Origin: Geomicrobium sp. JCM 19039
GTDB taxonomy: Bacteria; Bacillota; Bacilli; Bacillales; Marinococcaceae
DNA: 64,000 bases
Assembly (NCBI RefSeq): GCF_000698145.1
Contig: NZ_BAXB01000008.1
Coordinates: forward strand, 1 to 64,000
Direction: 5' to 3'
Position 1 is the first letter of the stretch. Every line of letters starts with the position of its first letter. Under the pieces are notes generated by a model. The model had not been told where the DNA came from and ran no database searches. It worked only from the letters and a program-made list of their open reading frames with translations. The translations under genes and the position numbers were made by a program. Of the stretch, positions 28,801 through 39,689 are shown in pieces.

Positions 28801-28933
28801 ATTGTTTGAATGGCCAGAGGATCAACAAAATCAACTTCGTCGTGATTTAAACTCTTTACGAGATAGGTTAAAAAGGATTCCATCTGAAAAAAAATTAGAA
28901 ATTGAACTATTAAGAAACGTTATTCTAATTTAA
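25841..28933 (+). CDS. drmD: DISARM SNF2-like helicase DrmD
   Basis: An intact 1,030-residue SF2/SNF2 ATPase. Walker A is DDVGLGKT (146-153), Walker B is DEAH (260-263) and motif VI is RIDRHGQ (620-626), with ATDAASEGIDLQ shortly before. A long C-terminal region has coiled-coil character near its end. It begins inside drmMII behind AGGAGTGAGAAGG. DrmD is the defining gene of class-1 DISARM and is thought to work with DrmAB on unmodified phage DNA. It is one of the longest unbroken frames in the window. Confidence 0.92.
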   Translation: MAKANNINEKQYIISVPKPGQLVEVRRRQWVVTQVQGSLLELSKKQHLVKLTSIDEDSHDEELQVIWQLEPGAQIIEKAGLPNMSGWDTSEQIEAFLDAIRWGASTNADRSLLQSPFRSGITIEDYQLDPVVRAIDMARVNLLIADDVGLGKTIEAGLVIQELLVRHRAHTVLAICPSSLQLKWQIEMQEKFGLDFRIVDTNYVKQLRRERGIHANPWTSFPRLITSMDWMKNGEGLRQIKEILPPHECYPRKFDILVLDEAHNVAPSATSNYAIESQRTKLIRMLSPHFNHRLFLSATPHNGYQESFTSLLELLDDQRFARTVMPDEKKLQQVMVRRLKNDIVDEKGLSVFPGRKLEALEVDYSKEEIEVNRLLQNFIEIRKRNLDENQGNYGEDFIYILLKKRLFSSPMAFAGTLAKYCSGIESGRKSKLEKSKMGNRILRNAIMRINDDYSDDELFEEELHDALDLATNTSTPLSKEEREILNKISRWAEDAKVKKDSKAIAIIEWLNSHLKNGEEWNNKRVVLFTEYRATHTWLHQILTSHGFGGNRLMFLHGSMLPDEREQVKAAFQTDPNVSPVRILLATDAASEGIDLQNHCNYLIHVEIPWNPNVMEQRNGRIDRHGQKEKHVYVWHPVGKGFDQDKTTQNVTKVMGDHVFLMRAALKVDRIREDLGSVGSVIAHQIEEAMLGNRKQLDTSLAETKAEKSRRVIRVDRQLREKISRLHDRLMDAKDSFHLAPENIYRAVKVALELAEKRELKPIEFLGVPSGKVFEVPILPGSWGQATVGLEHPHTGKRRPITFDHDIAKGRDDVVLVHLNHKLVQMSLRLLREEIWKLDDSKKLNRISVRGVPDAILEDCAIVIQSRLIVTGGDHHRIHEELTFAGGLLKDKGFLRIPQVTRVESLMESSSQVEPNNNLFLKLKKRFYMSEEAILATVEARSQDRLKYLENTIDRRRDSEIKDISTLLDDLKNIIERELKDQQTEQLQLFEWPEDQQNQLRRDLNSLRDRLKRIPSEKKLEIELLRNVILI

Positions 28934-29000
28934 CTGACAGAACATTCCCTGTAGCGGTTGTTTTTCTAGTACCTAAATCTCAATTGACTGGAAGTGAAAA

Positions 29001-32000
29001 ATGATGAAAAATATATCCCGACATTATGAATGGCTTTCCTTGATAGAGATTTCCGGATCTTTTTTATCTATTCCTGTTTTAGAAAGGGCATTTCCACAAG
29101 GATTGGATTTTGTTGATTCGAATATACGTAAGAATGTTCGTGCAGCTTATGAAGAGTGGTTTGAGGCCAAAGAAAGTAAAGATCCAGACCTTTATGATTT
29201 AAACAGAGAGTGGGTAAAGCTTGTTTTATCTGATGTTCTCGAATATGGTGATGAAGTTTTGTTTCAAAACAATAAGGAAACTGGATATACATTAGAAGCT
29301 ACTGATGGCTCTTCTAGCTTCACTCCAGATTTTATAGTTAAAGGTGACATCAAGGGAAAACCTCGTTTATTAATATCTATTCAAGAACCTCATACTGATT
29401 TATTATCAGTAGAAAATAAGGATAGTTGGATAGTATCGGCTTTTGATCGTATGAAAATGTTGAGTCGGAATATAAGTATAAACCTTGGTTTGATAACTAA
29501 TGGTGAACAATGGATGTTAGTATATAGATCCAAAGATGGAGTATATGGTCATGTATCTTGGTATTCGCGTTTATGGTTTCAAGAACCAATCACTTTAAAG
29601 GCATTTCAATCATTATTAGGTGTACGTAGAAGTTTCGGACCTAAAGAAGAAAATATTGAATCATTGCTAGAAGAATCTTTAGATTATCACGATGAAGTTA
29701 CGGAGACATTAGGTGAACAGGTTCGTCGAGCAGTAGAAGTACTTGTGCAGTCCTTAGATATAGCAGACGAAGATAGAAACCGAAAATTATTAGAAAATGT
29801 ATCACCTGACGAGCTATATGAAGCAGGTTTAACAGTAATGATGCGTCTAGTTTTTTTACTATGCGCTGAAGAACGTGAATTATTATTTCTAGGTGATCCT
29901 GTCTATGACCAGCATTATGCAATTAAGAATCTTAGGAGTCAACTAGCGGAAGATTCTGATAGACATGGCCCTGAGGTTTTAGAAAGACGTAATGATGCAT
30001 GGGCTCGATTACTTTCTTTGTTTCGTGCAGTATATGGTGGAATAGAACACGAAGCACTTCGTTTATCACCACTTGGTGGTACATTATTTGATCCTGATCG
30101 TTATCCTTTCCTAGAAGGTAGAGATAAAGGTAGTAAATGGACTGAAGAATATGCTAAGCCACTACCAATTGACAATCGTACTGTGCTACTTTTATTGACT
30201 TCTTTACAAGTACTTGAGCAAAGTGGTGGTGCGATATACCTTTCTTATAAAGGACTTGATGTTGAACAGATTGGACATGTATATGAAGGGTTACTTGAAA
30301 ATACAGTAGTTCGTGTTCCAGAAGTTACTTTAGGCTTACAAGGGTCACAAAAGATTCAAAATCCTAATATTCCGCTATCGAAACTTGAGGAATTAAAAAA
30401 TAAAAACTTTGAAGACTTAATTAACTTACTTAAGGAAAAGACTGGTAGATCAGAGTCTGCCCTACGTAATGCTATTTCTACTAATATAGACGAAGATAAA
30501 TTTTCAATTTTAATTAAAGCTTCCGCTGGAAATATAAAATTAGCTGAACGTATAAAACCTTTTATGAAATTGCTAAGAACAGATGCTTGGGGAGATTTAA
30601 TTGTTTATCGAGGAAATTCTTTTATTGTAACTACGGGTACTGAAAGACGTGAATCAGGTACTCATTATACTCCTAAATCTCTAACAGAATCTATAGTATC
30701 AACACTCTTGAACCACTGGTATTTCATGGTCCATCTGAGGGTAAAGAACTTAAAGAATGGTATCTTAAATCACCTTCAGAAATAATAAATCTTAAGATTT
30801 GTGATATGGCTATGGGGTCTGGTGCCTTCCTAGTGCAAGCTTGTCGGTGGATTGCTCAACATTTAGTTGAATCATGGAATAGAGAGGAAAAAGAAGGTAG
30901 GATCATATCGATTAATGGAGAAGTACATGATTCATATCTAGGAGAAACAATGCCTAGACAGGCAGATGATAGGCTTTTAATAGCTAGAAGAGTTGTTGCA
31001 GAAAAATGCTTATATGGTGTTGACTTAAACCCCATGGCTGTTGAACTGGCTAAGCTTTCAATATGGCTAATTACGTTATCAAAAGGACGACCCTTTGGGT
31101 TCCTTGACCATAACCTTCGTCATGGTGACAGTCTTTTGGGCACTTATAATATAGAACAATTGAAAAAGCTAAACTTTAACGCTGAAGAAGAAAATCAGCA
31201 ATTACGTATATTTGGAGACTTGATTGAAAAAAAGGTAGCAGAGGTACTCAGACTTAGAAAAAAGATACGTGGAATTGCGATAATTGATATTTACGATGTA
31301 AAAGAAAAGGCTCGAATAGACCAAGAAGCAAGGGAAAGGATTAAAAATGTAGAATTAGTAGCTAATGCAATGGTCGGAGAAGTATTGCGATTTAATAGTA
31401 ATAATAGGGTATTAGAAAAAGCTTTAGACACATTATCTACAGAAGTTTGGGATATGTTTAATGGAAATAAAAAATGGTTAATCATATCTTCAAAAAGTCC
31501 CATGAAGGATTAATGAAAGTTTCGAAAAATTCAAATGAATTAAGGGGGCCTTTCCATTGGCCTTTAGAGTTTCCTGAGGTTTTTGTAAGTGGAGGCTTTG
31601 ATGCAATTATAGGAAACCCACCATTTATGGGTGGAAGGCGTATGAGAGGGTCACTTGGTGATTCAATGATGGAATGGTTTTCTTTTTCGTGGCCACACGC
31701 AAGCCTTAATGCAGACTTAAGCTCTTTCTTCTATTTACGAGCAGCAAATTTACTAACTACTGGTGGAGAGTTTGGCCTGTTAGCAACACAAACAATAGGT
31801 AAAGGTGACACAGCTAGAACAGGTCTTTCGCACTTAATCCAGAAAGAAAAAATAACAATTCGAAATGCATTATCTTCATTTACATGGCCAGGAAAAGCAT
31901 CAGTTACTGCAGCGCTTGTTATAGGACATAAAGGTATTTGGAGGGGGATCAAGTACCTTGATAATAGCAAGGTAGATAAAATTTCACCAGCTCTTGATAA

Positions 32001-33044
32001 ACTTGAAGGGTGGGGGAAAGCTAAGGCCCTAAAAATGAATAAAGATAAAAGTTTTCAAGGTTCTGTGTTAAGAGGAAAAGGATTTATATTATCAGATGAG
32101 GAGGCTAGAACATTCCTCCAAGAAAGGTCGATTAGTAGTCAAGTTATTTCCCCTTTTATGAGTGGTGAAGATCTTAATTCAAGTCCTCAACAAAAAACAA
32201 TTCGTTGGACAATAAATTTCAAAGATATGGAATTTGATGAATGTGAAAATAATTGGCCAGAATTAATGGAACGTGTTAGAGAACTTGTAAACCTGAAAGG
32301 GAAAAAGCAGCAAAAAAGCAAACAGATCGAGAAAACTGGTGGCAACACTGGAGAATACGAAATAAGCTTTATGATCAAATAAACAATAATTCCGAAGTTT
32401 TTGCCATATCAAGGGTGACAAAATATGTAATGATATCGAAAGTCCCGGCACAACAAGTTTTTAGCGATGCTTTAGTGGTATTGGATTTACCCAACTGGTC
32501 AAGTTTTGCTATGTTACAGTGTTCATTCCATGAACTATGGGTTCGTCGAGAAAGTTCTTCGATGAAAAAAGATATTAGATATACACCGTCAGACAGTTTT
32601 GATACCTACCCATTTTTACACACTAATAGTGATAAACTTGAAAAGTTAGGTGAAGAGTATTATAAACTTCGACAGAAAATAATGATTACTCGTAATGAAG
32701 GGTTAACAAAGACTTACAACCATTTTCATAATTCTGATGAAAAATCTAGAGACATTCAAGAATTACGGAAATTACATGAAAGTATGGATAAAGGAGTTAC
32801 AGAGGTTTATGGATGGAAAGACATAAATCTAAATCATGACTTCTATAACACTAAACATGGTATACGTTATAAAATTTCAGAAGAGGCACAACACGAGGTT
32901 TTAAAACGTCTTCTTGAACTTAATCATGAGTTATATGAAAAAGAACTTAAAAGGAAATCTGTTGTAAAAAAAAGTAGAAAAACAAGTAAGAAAAAGCAGG
33001 ACGATCAATCGAAGGAAGAAGAGCAACTCAACCTCTTTAATTAA
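29001..33044 (+). CDS. drmMI: DISARM N6-adenine DNA methyltransferase DrmMI (three frame breaks)
   Basis: A very large Eco57I/PglX-like methylase. The SAM-binding motif I, DMAMGSGAFLVQACRWIAQH, is near 30,808. The catalytic NPPF (IIGNPPFMGGRRM) is near 31,612. Specificity and C-terminal helical regions follow, ending QLNLFN. Single bases are missing near 30,705 (restoring EPLVFHGPSEGKELKEW), 31,480 and 32,290 (AAAA read as AAA; restoring REKAAKKQTDRENWWQHW). Healed length is about 1,348 residues, as expected for DrmMI. It is transcribed with drmD, 67 bp upstream. If the breaks were real, modification by this enzyme would be lost. Confidence 0.88.
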
Positions 33045-33086
33045 TAAAGTGGCACTGATTTAAAAAGTAAAGAATGAGGGGATAAA

Positions 33087-36000
33087 ATGAGTGAAGAAAA
33101 TAGAAAGGTTTTTAAAGCAGATATAGAAGGTTCAGAACCCGGAGTAAACCGAAATGCATGGTTAGTTTGGGTTGAAGATTACCAAAGTGTACAGAATTTC
33201 ACATTAACTTTAGGTGTTTCAGGACCTGAGTGTCAAGGAATACATACGGGTGACCCTTTTTTAATTTTTTCTGAAACGAATAAAGTATTATTCCCAATCG
33301 CATTTGCAAGAGTATATCTCAAACGCTCTACCTTAACTCAAACAACTTTTTATTTCGATGGTTATATACCTATTACTTCCAGTGACAAACTTAATCTAAA
33401 AACATTCCCTAGTGATGAACAGGCACCAATTAAACGTCTGGAATGGTCAGAATTTGAGAGGGAAATCATGGGGATTTATGGTTATGACTTCTCCTCTTTT
33501 AAAACTATCTCTGGGGAATCTCCCCAAGAACAATCATATATTCGTACACTACTTGAAAATGCTGTTAAGGACGATCTCCTTGGTCCAGCAGACGGTCCAG
33601 ATGAAGAGATAGTTGGTATGAGTGTTAGAGATAGATATATTATTGGAAGATTAGCACCAAAAGAAACACATGAGGAAGAATTTGATGATTATGGTTTAGC
33701 ATACTCATCTGTCAGTTCTGCTGGTGCAAGTGGAAGAACTGATGACGATGAGTCAAGTGGTGGGAGAGATGTATCCACAAATCAATCACTTGTCCCATCA
33801 TCATTTGGAGTTACATTTTGTGTCAATGAATCGGTTGAAAAGTTACTTGTTGATGCCAGCTGGGGTAGATATATACGTGTTAAAAGTGATAAAGAGGACA
33901 TTAAAACTGGAAAGCAACTTCGTGCATGGAAGAGAACACCTTTAGGGGATAAGAAGATATTAAAACTATCTCAAGGGAAAATACAACCTTTTATAATTGA
34001 TAAAGAATGTCCGGAGGTTTTTATTCAAGGTACAGTATACCCACCACTTGAAAACGGTGATAAAATGGTTACTCTTTTCCTAGTTAATAATCAAATAAAG
34101 CCTGAACAAAACCAAGATGCAGCTTGGATATTTCAACCTGAATTATTGATAAGAGATATAGAAGGTAATGCTGTCTTTAGAAGAAGACCTATATTAAATG
34201 ACGATTCTGAATTAGATATAGAGCGTCAATCTCTAGAAATGGTGTATAGGAATGAAGTTGAGTTTGCAGTCGGTCACGGAGTATCAGTGCATGCTACACC
34301 CGATATAAATAATAGGAACCACGCAACAGATATTCATACAAGTGTATTGCCTAGCTATGAAATCCCTGTGACTGAAACACCAGGCTAAATTCAGAAGATC
34401 GTCAAGCTATGCGCCAAATGGTTAATGAAAGTTATCTGGATATGGAAAATTTAGCAACTATGGATCAACAGGAACTTTGTGCTGCATTATCAGTCTTAAC
34501 TAATGATTATCAACAATGGATACAGGAACAAAGGAAGAGAATTGGCAAATCGGTCAAAGGTTTTGATGGTGTCGCTTCAGATGCCATGGATCGATGTGAA
34601 GAAATATTAAGGAGGCTTCGGGAAGGGATATCAGTACTCAGCTCTGACAACGATGCATTAGAGTCATTTCGTTTTGCAAATAAAGCAATGGCATCTCAGC
34701 GAATTCGCAGTATCTATTCATTAAGGCGGAGACGTGGAAATAATTTAGATTACGAAACACTTAACGTACCTAAAAATAGATCTTGGCGGCCTTTTCAGTT
34801 AGCATTTATGCTTTTATCAATACCATCTTTAGCTGATCCAGAACATAAAGACCGTACAAATCAAATTGAAGCTTATGCCGATTTATTATGGTTCCCTACT
34901 GGTGGTGGTAAAACTGAAGCTTATTTAGGGGTTGCCGCATTTACAATGGCTATAAGAAGAAGGCAAGGTAAACTTGGGGAACTAGATGCAGACCGGGGAT
35001 TGTCTGTCATTATGCGCTATACATTAAGGTTATTAACCTTACAACAGTTCCAAAGGGCAAGTACCCTTCTTTGTGCAATGGAAGTTTTAAGAAAAGCTAA
35101 CCCTGATAAATGGGGGAATCACCCTTTTACAATAGGTTTATGGGTTGGAAAGAAAATTACGCCAAATACTACTGAACAAAGTCACGAATTTATAGAGAAT
35201 GAAAGAGAAGAAAAACGGAGAAATGGATCTACTCCTGCACAACTCACTAGTTGCCCATGGTGTGGTAGCGAAATATCACCAGGAAGAGATATTCAAGTTG
35301 ATAGAGATATTGGGAGGACATTAATTTTTTGTGGGGATAAATATGGTAGATGCGAATTTAGTCGTGCAAAATCACCAGAACTAGGACTTCCAGTTCTTGT
35401 TGTAGATGATGAAATTTATCGAAATCCTCCATCAATGTTAATAGCAACAGTAGATAAGTTCGCATTAATGGCTTGGCGAGGAGAAATTAGGACACTTTTT
35501 GGATATGTTTCAGAGGAATGTCCAAGACATGGATTTATTTGGCCAGGTTCTCAATGTACTGGAGAACATAGAAAAAAAGGTAAGTATCCTTCTACTACCG
35601 TAAAACAAGTTACAAAGGTTAGACCACCAGATTTAATAATTCAAGATGAGTTTCATTTAATAAGTGGACCTTTAGGAACAATGGTTGGCCTATATGAGAC
35701 TGCAGTGGACTCTTTATCAGCATGGGAGTATAACGGGAAAAAAGTTATGCCAAAGGTTATTGCATCTACAGCTACTGTAAAAAAAGCAGAAGAACAAGTT
35801 ACAAATGTGTTTATGCGCCAAGTTTCGGTCTTTCCTCCGCAAGGACTTGATATTGGTGACAATTTCTTCTCGGTACAAAGACCAAAGGAACAAAACCCGG
35901 GCCGACGATATTTAGGGATTTGTTCCCCTGGTAGCTCGAGACCTGCTGTTTTAATACGTGTATATGTAGCTTTATTAACTGCAGCTCAATCATTATACAA

Positions 36001-36994
36001 TCATTTTGGACAAGTTGCTGATCCTTATATGACTTTAGTTGGGTATTTCAATTCATTACGTGAACTAGGCGGGATGCGACGACTTGCTGAGGACGATGTC
36101 CAGACTCGAGCGTATAAAGTTCAGATGAGCGACATTGAAAGACCAGGTTTAAGTCAGAGAAAACTTAGGAATATAGAGGAGCTTACTTCAAGGGTTTCAA
36201 GTAGAGATATACCTAAGAAACTTGACCAACTTGAAGTTGAGTTTAAACAAACATGGAACAAGGGAGAAACCCAAGCTATAGATATTGCTTTAGCAACAAA
36301 TATGTTATCTGTCGGAGTTGACGTTAATCGTCTTGGATTAATGATAGTAAATGGTCAACCTAAGACTACAGCTGAATATATTCAATCTACAAGCCGTGTA
36401 GGACGTTCTTTTCCAGGGTTAGTTTTTACAGTACTAACATGGTCCAGACCAAGAGATTTGTCCCATTATGAAACCTTTGAACACTATCATTCAACATTCT
36501 ATAAACATGTGGAAGCTCAGTCTGTTACTCCTTTTGCACCAAGAGCGTTGGATCGTGGACTTACAGGAACTATGATAAGTATCATAAGGTTAATAAATGA
36601 AGAATTAAACCATAATGAGGGAGCTCAAAAATTGGATAGTACGTCTAATTCAAAAGCTAAAAATGTAAAAGAAATCATTTCTCAGAGGGGATGGACAATA
36701 AAAGATAGGAGTATTTCGGAAAGAGTTGACGGAATGGTAAAAGAACGTATTGATAGTTGGGTTAAAGAATCTAATGAACCAGGGAGAAAACTGGGATATG
36801 AATCAGAAAGAAAAAAAGGAGATCTAGCACCGTTATTAAAAAGACCAGGGAGCTTATCGTGGGATAAATTTACAGCCCCAATGTCTATGCGTGAAGTTGA
36901 ACCTGGTGTTCAACTCATAATGGATGTAGATTCATTATCAGAAGCCCCTTCTTGGAAAATGAGAAAAAAAGACAATGACGGGAGGGAATCTTAA
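33087..36994 (+). CDS. drmA: DISARM helicase-domain protein DrmA (one frame break near 34,385)
   Basis: The first frame (33087-34388) carries the DrmA N-terminal part (DDLLGPADGPDEEIVGMSVR, then YIIGRLAPKE). It stops after VTETPG, and the next frame continues LNSEDRQAMRQMVNESYLDM to 36994. One base missing in GG near 34,384 heals it to about 1,302 residues, the normal size. Helicase motifs are Walker A FPTGGGKTEAYL near 34,892, DEFH at 35,646, and the late motif STSRVGRSFPG near 36,390. A four-Cys zinc element (CPWCGSE ... CGDKYGRC) lies between. With DrmB it forms the DNA-sensing core of DISARM. Confidence 0.9.
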
Positions 36995-38836
36995 ATGAGT
37001 ACACACAGAGTAGGTGATGTTCGACCAACGCAATTACTTTGGACATATGGTCCTGGTGCACTTATAGATCTCCCAAACCTTTCAGTTATGACTATGGGAT
37101 TGGAACGGTGGGATGAAGAACAGTGTACTCCTGTAGAAGAGGCTAGATTATTGGCAGCTGTAAAAAAAGTTCTTGGAAAACAAGTTGAACGACTACGTAT
37201 CCCTCCTTATTTAAGGGATGAAAATGCTAGCCCGTTATCTGCTGAAGGTAAAATAGGTGTTCCGGTCAGACCTTTTCCACGTTGGCTTAGATGTGTTAAG
37301 TGCCAATTACTTGCAGAATACGATTCAGGATTATTTAAAGTAAAACCAAATCCCTTTCGTCCGGAAAAAATACATTTTGTACATGAAAACTGTGAAAAGG
37401 GTTCTAAGTCAGAAGCAGTACCTGCTCGTTTTCTACTAGCATGTAAAAATGGTCATTTAGACGATTTTCCTTGGCATTGGTTTGTGCATGGGGGTAAAGA
37501 TGATTGTAAAGGAACTTTACGTTTTTTCGAGAGTGGTGCTTCTTTACAAACAGAAAACCTAAAGGTTAGATGTGATACCTGTAAAAAGAGTAAGTCGTTA
37601 GCATTAGCTTTTGGAAAAACTGGTCAAGAAAATCTTCCGGCTTGCCGTGGTCGTCACCCACATTTGGATAGCTATGATTCAACTTGTGACGAGGATCCAA
37701 GAGTCGTTTTACTTGGGGCAACCAACAGTTGGTTCCCTATTACCTTGTCAGCACTAGCTATACCAATGGAGAAAAATCCTTTGCTTCAACTAATAATAGA
37801 TGGATGGACATACTTTGAAGATGTTGAATCAGAATCGGAAGCTAAGGCTACAGTTAAAACATTGTCTAAAAGTGGTGTACTACCGGGGATAGGACAGTAT
37901 GATTATAAAGATGTATGGAAAGCAATCCTGGATAAAAAAGAAGGAAATTCAGGTGAGGAACTTGTTTCTGAGAAAGATATAAAAGTACCAGAGTGGGAGG
38001 TTTTAACCTCGTCTTCTCCACCAACCGATTGGCCTCATTTCCTAAGTAGAAAAGTAGAGCCACCACCAAATTTTCAAGTAGAAATTGAAAATGTATTACT
38101 CTTAGAGAGGCTTAGGGAGGTTAACGCTTTAATTGGTTATACTAGAGTGGAAACAATTGAGGAGTATATGGACGATAACGAGCGTCCAACAATGGCTAGG
38201 CTTACAAAAGGTAATCCTAAATGGGTTCCAGCAAGTGAGGTTCACGGAGAAGGAATATTCATTCAGTTTAAGGAAGAGCAAATAATAGAATGGGAAAAGA
38301 GAGCTGCGGTAGATGTGCAAAACACAAAACTAGTAAAAGGACATCGTGGTTGGAGAAATGCACGCAAATTAGATTCTGAAGAAGGTTATCCTGGAATTAG
38401 ATATACTATGTTACACACCTTAGCGCATTTGTTGATACGTGAATTAGCCCTAGAATGTGGTTATAACGAAGCTAGTATTAGAGAAAGGATTTACGGAGAT
38501 AAAGATGAGTCAATGGCTGGTATATTACTGTATACTGCTGCAGCCGATTCAGATGGTACATTAGGTGGATTGGTTGAACTTGGGATCCCTAAAAATCTTG
38601 GTAGGTTAATTGAACAGGCACTACAAAGAGCAACTATATGTTCGTCGGATCCTATGTGTTCTGAACATGATCCTAGAGAAGATAGATCCCTTCATGCTGC
38701 ATCTTGTCATGCATGTTCATTTGTAGCTGAGACTTCTTGTGAAAAAGGGAACCGTTATTTGGATAGAACTCTTTTGGTAAGTACATTGGACAATGATGAT
38801 GCTGCATTTTTTAATAGGGAGAATTATGTTAGATGA
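36995..38836 (+). CDS. drmB: DISARM DUF1998 protein DrmB
   Basis: An intact 613-residue protein that begins with the base after the drmA stop codon. N-terminal MSTHRVGDVRPTQLLWTYGP is typical of DrmB. Cys pairs (CVKCQ, CDTCKKS) suggest zinc sites. The C-terminal DUF1998 region holds YTMLHTLAHLLIRELALECG and a Cys/His cluster (CSSDPMCSEHD, CHACSF). DrmB partners DrmA in the core complex. It overlaps drmC by four bases (ATGA). Confidence 0.93.
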   Translation: MSTHRVGDVRPTQLLWTYGPGALIDLPNLSVMTMGLERWDEEQCTPVEEARLLAAVKKVLGKQVERLRIPPYLRDENASPLSAEGKIGVPVRPFPRWLRCVKCQLLAEYDSGLFKVKPNPFRPEKIHFVHENCEKGSKSEAVPARFLLACKNGHLDDFPWHWFVHGGKDDCKGTLRFFESGASLQTENLKVRCDTCKKSKSLALAFGKTGQENLPACRGRHPHLDSYDSTCDEDPRVVLLGATNSWFPITLSALAIPMEKNPLLQLIIDGWTYFEDVESESEAKATVKTLSKSGVLPGIGQYDYKDVWKAILDKKEGNSGEELVSEKDIKVPEWEVLTSSSPPTDWPHFLSRKVEPPPNFQVEIENVLLLERLREVNALIGYTRVETIEEYMDDNERPTMARLTKGNPKWVPASEVHGEGIFIQFKEEQIIEWEKRAAVDVQNTKLVKGHRGWRNARKLDSEEGYPGIRYTMLHTLAHLLIRELALECGYNEASIRERIYGDKDESMAGILLYTAAADSDGTLGGLVELGIPKNLGRLIEQALQRATICSSDPMCSEHDPREDRSLHAASCHACSFVAETSCEKGNRYLDRTLLVSTLDNDDAAFFNRENYVR

Positions 38837-39618
38837 GTAAACTTTGGGACGTAATTGCCCATTTAGGGATAGAATTGCATCAAAATAGAATTGATTATAT
38901 GGTACGAAAAATTTTGAAAATAAATTCTCCTAAAGAATTAGCCAGTCCATCATTTAAAAGAGGGTTAAATATCAATAGTGAGTCGATAATACAGTTAATA
39001 AGTGCTTGGGAACAACAACCTAGTATATCAGCAAAAGAAATTGCAGCTGCTTTAAAATCAGCAAGTATAACCTCGCATAAATCAATTAAACGTCAAGGAT
39101 TGATTGAATTGGTATGGACTGGACCACCTACAGATATGGTTCCTGTTAGGCAAACTGAGCAAGTCCTGAATGAAGTTATTGATTTAGCGAAGATTAGAAT
39201 TTTTATAGTTAGTTTCGTTGCATATGAAGTTTCTTCTATAGTAAATTCATTAAAAAGAGCCGTGGAAAGAAACGTAAGAATTGATGTATTACTAGAAGTT
39301 TCGGATGAGCAGGGTGGAAGAGTCAGTTATGATTCAATAAACTTAATGAAAGAAATGATACCTCATGTAAATATATATATATGGGATCAATATGAAAAAA
39401 AATCATCTGAACAGTATTTAGGAGCTGTACATCCAAAATGTGCAGTTTCTGATGGGAAACTCGCCTTTATTACTAGTGCGAATTTGACCAAAGCCGCAAT
39501 GGAAAAGAACATGGAATTGGGTGTACTTATTAAAGATGGAAAAGTTCCTGAAAAACTAGACTTACATTTAAAAGCACTAATAACAATTGGAATTATAAAA
39601 AAAGTAAAAGTGAATTGA
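38833..39618 (+). CDS. drmC: DISARM phospholipase-D-family protein DrmC
   Basis: An intact 261-residue protein with one PLD (HKD) motif: His200-Pro-Lys202 within VHPKCAVSDGKLAFITSANL, with Asp207 and the following Ser-Ala-Asn. A single HKD motif implies a dimeric active site, as in PLD-type nucleases. DrmC is the least essential component in the characterised Bacillus system. It is the last gene of the DISARM operon. An IS3 remnant follows directly. Confidence 0.92.
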   Translation: MSKLWDVIAHLGIELHQNRIDYMVRKILKINSPKELASPSFKRGLNINSESIIQLISAWEQQPSISAKEIAAALKSASITSHKSIKRQGLIELVWTGPPTDMVPVRQTEQVLNEVIDLAKIRIFIVSFVAYEVSSIVNSLKRAVERNVRIDVLLEVSDEQGGRVSYDSINLMKEMIPHVNIYIWDQYEKKSSEQYLGAVHPKCAVSDGKLAFITSANLTKAAMEKNMELGVLIKDGKVPEKLDLHLKALITIGIIKKVKVN

Positions 39619-39689
39619 CTACACTAATTTGGATAACTTTATTGTGGAGGATTACACTACAAAAAAAGAACCCACAAGGAGTGAATATC

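Noticed and set aside
29001..33044. Interpretation of drmMI as four separate small genes or as a phase-variable switch
   Set aside because: Methylase motifs continue across each break, there is no long repeat tract suitable for slipped-strand switching, and similar breaks affect many unrelated genes in the window.
33087..34388. The 433-residue frame before the drmA helicase as a separate drmE-like gene
   Set aside because: Its sequence is the DrmA N-terminus (RDRYIIGRLAP region), and the other frame continues it without a start codon until 34,409. One missing base explains the split.
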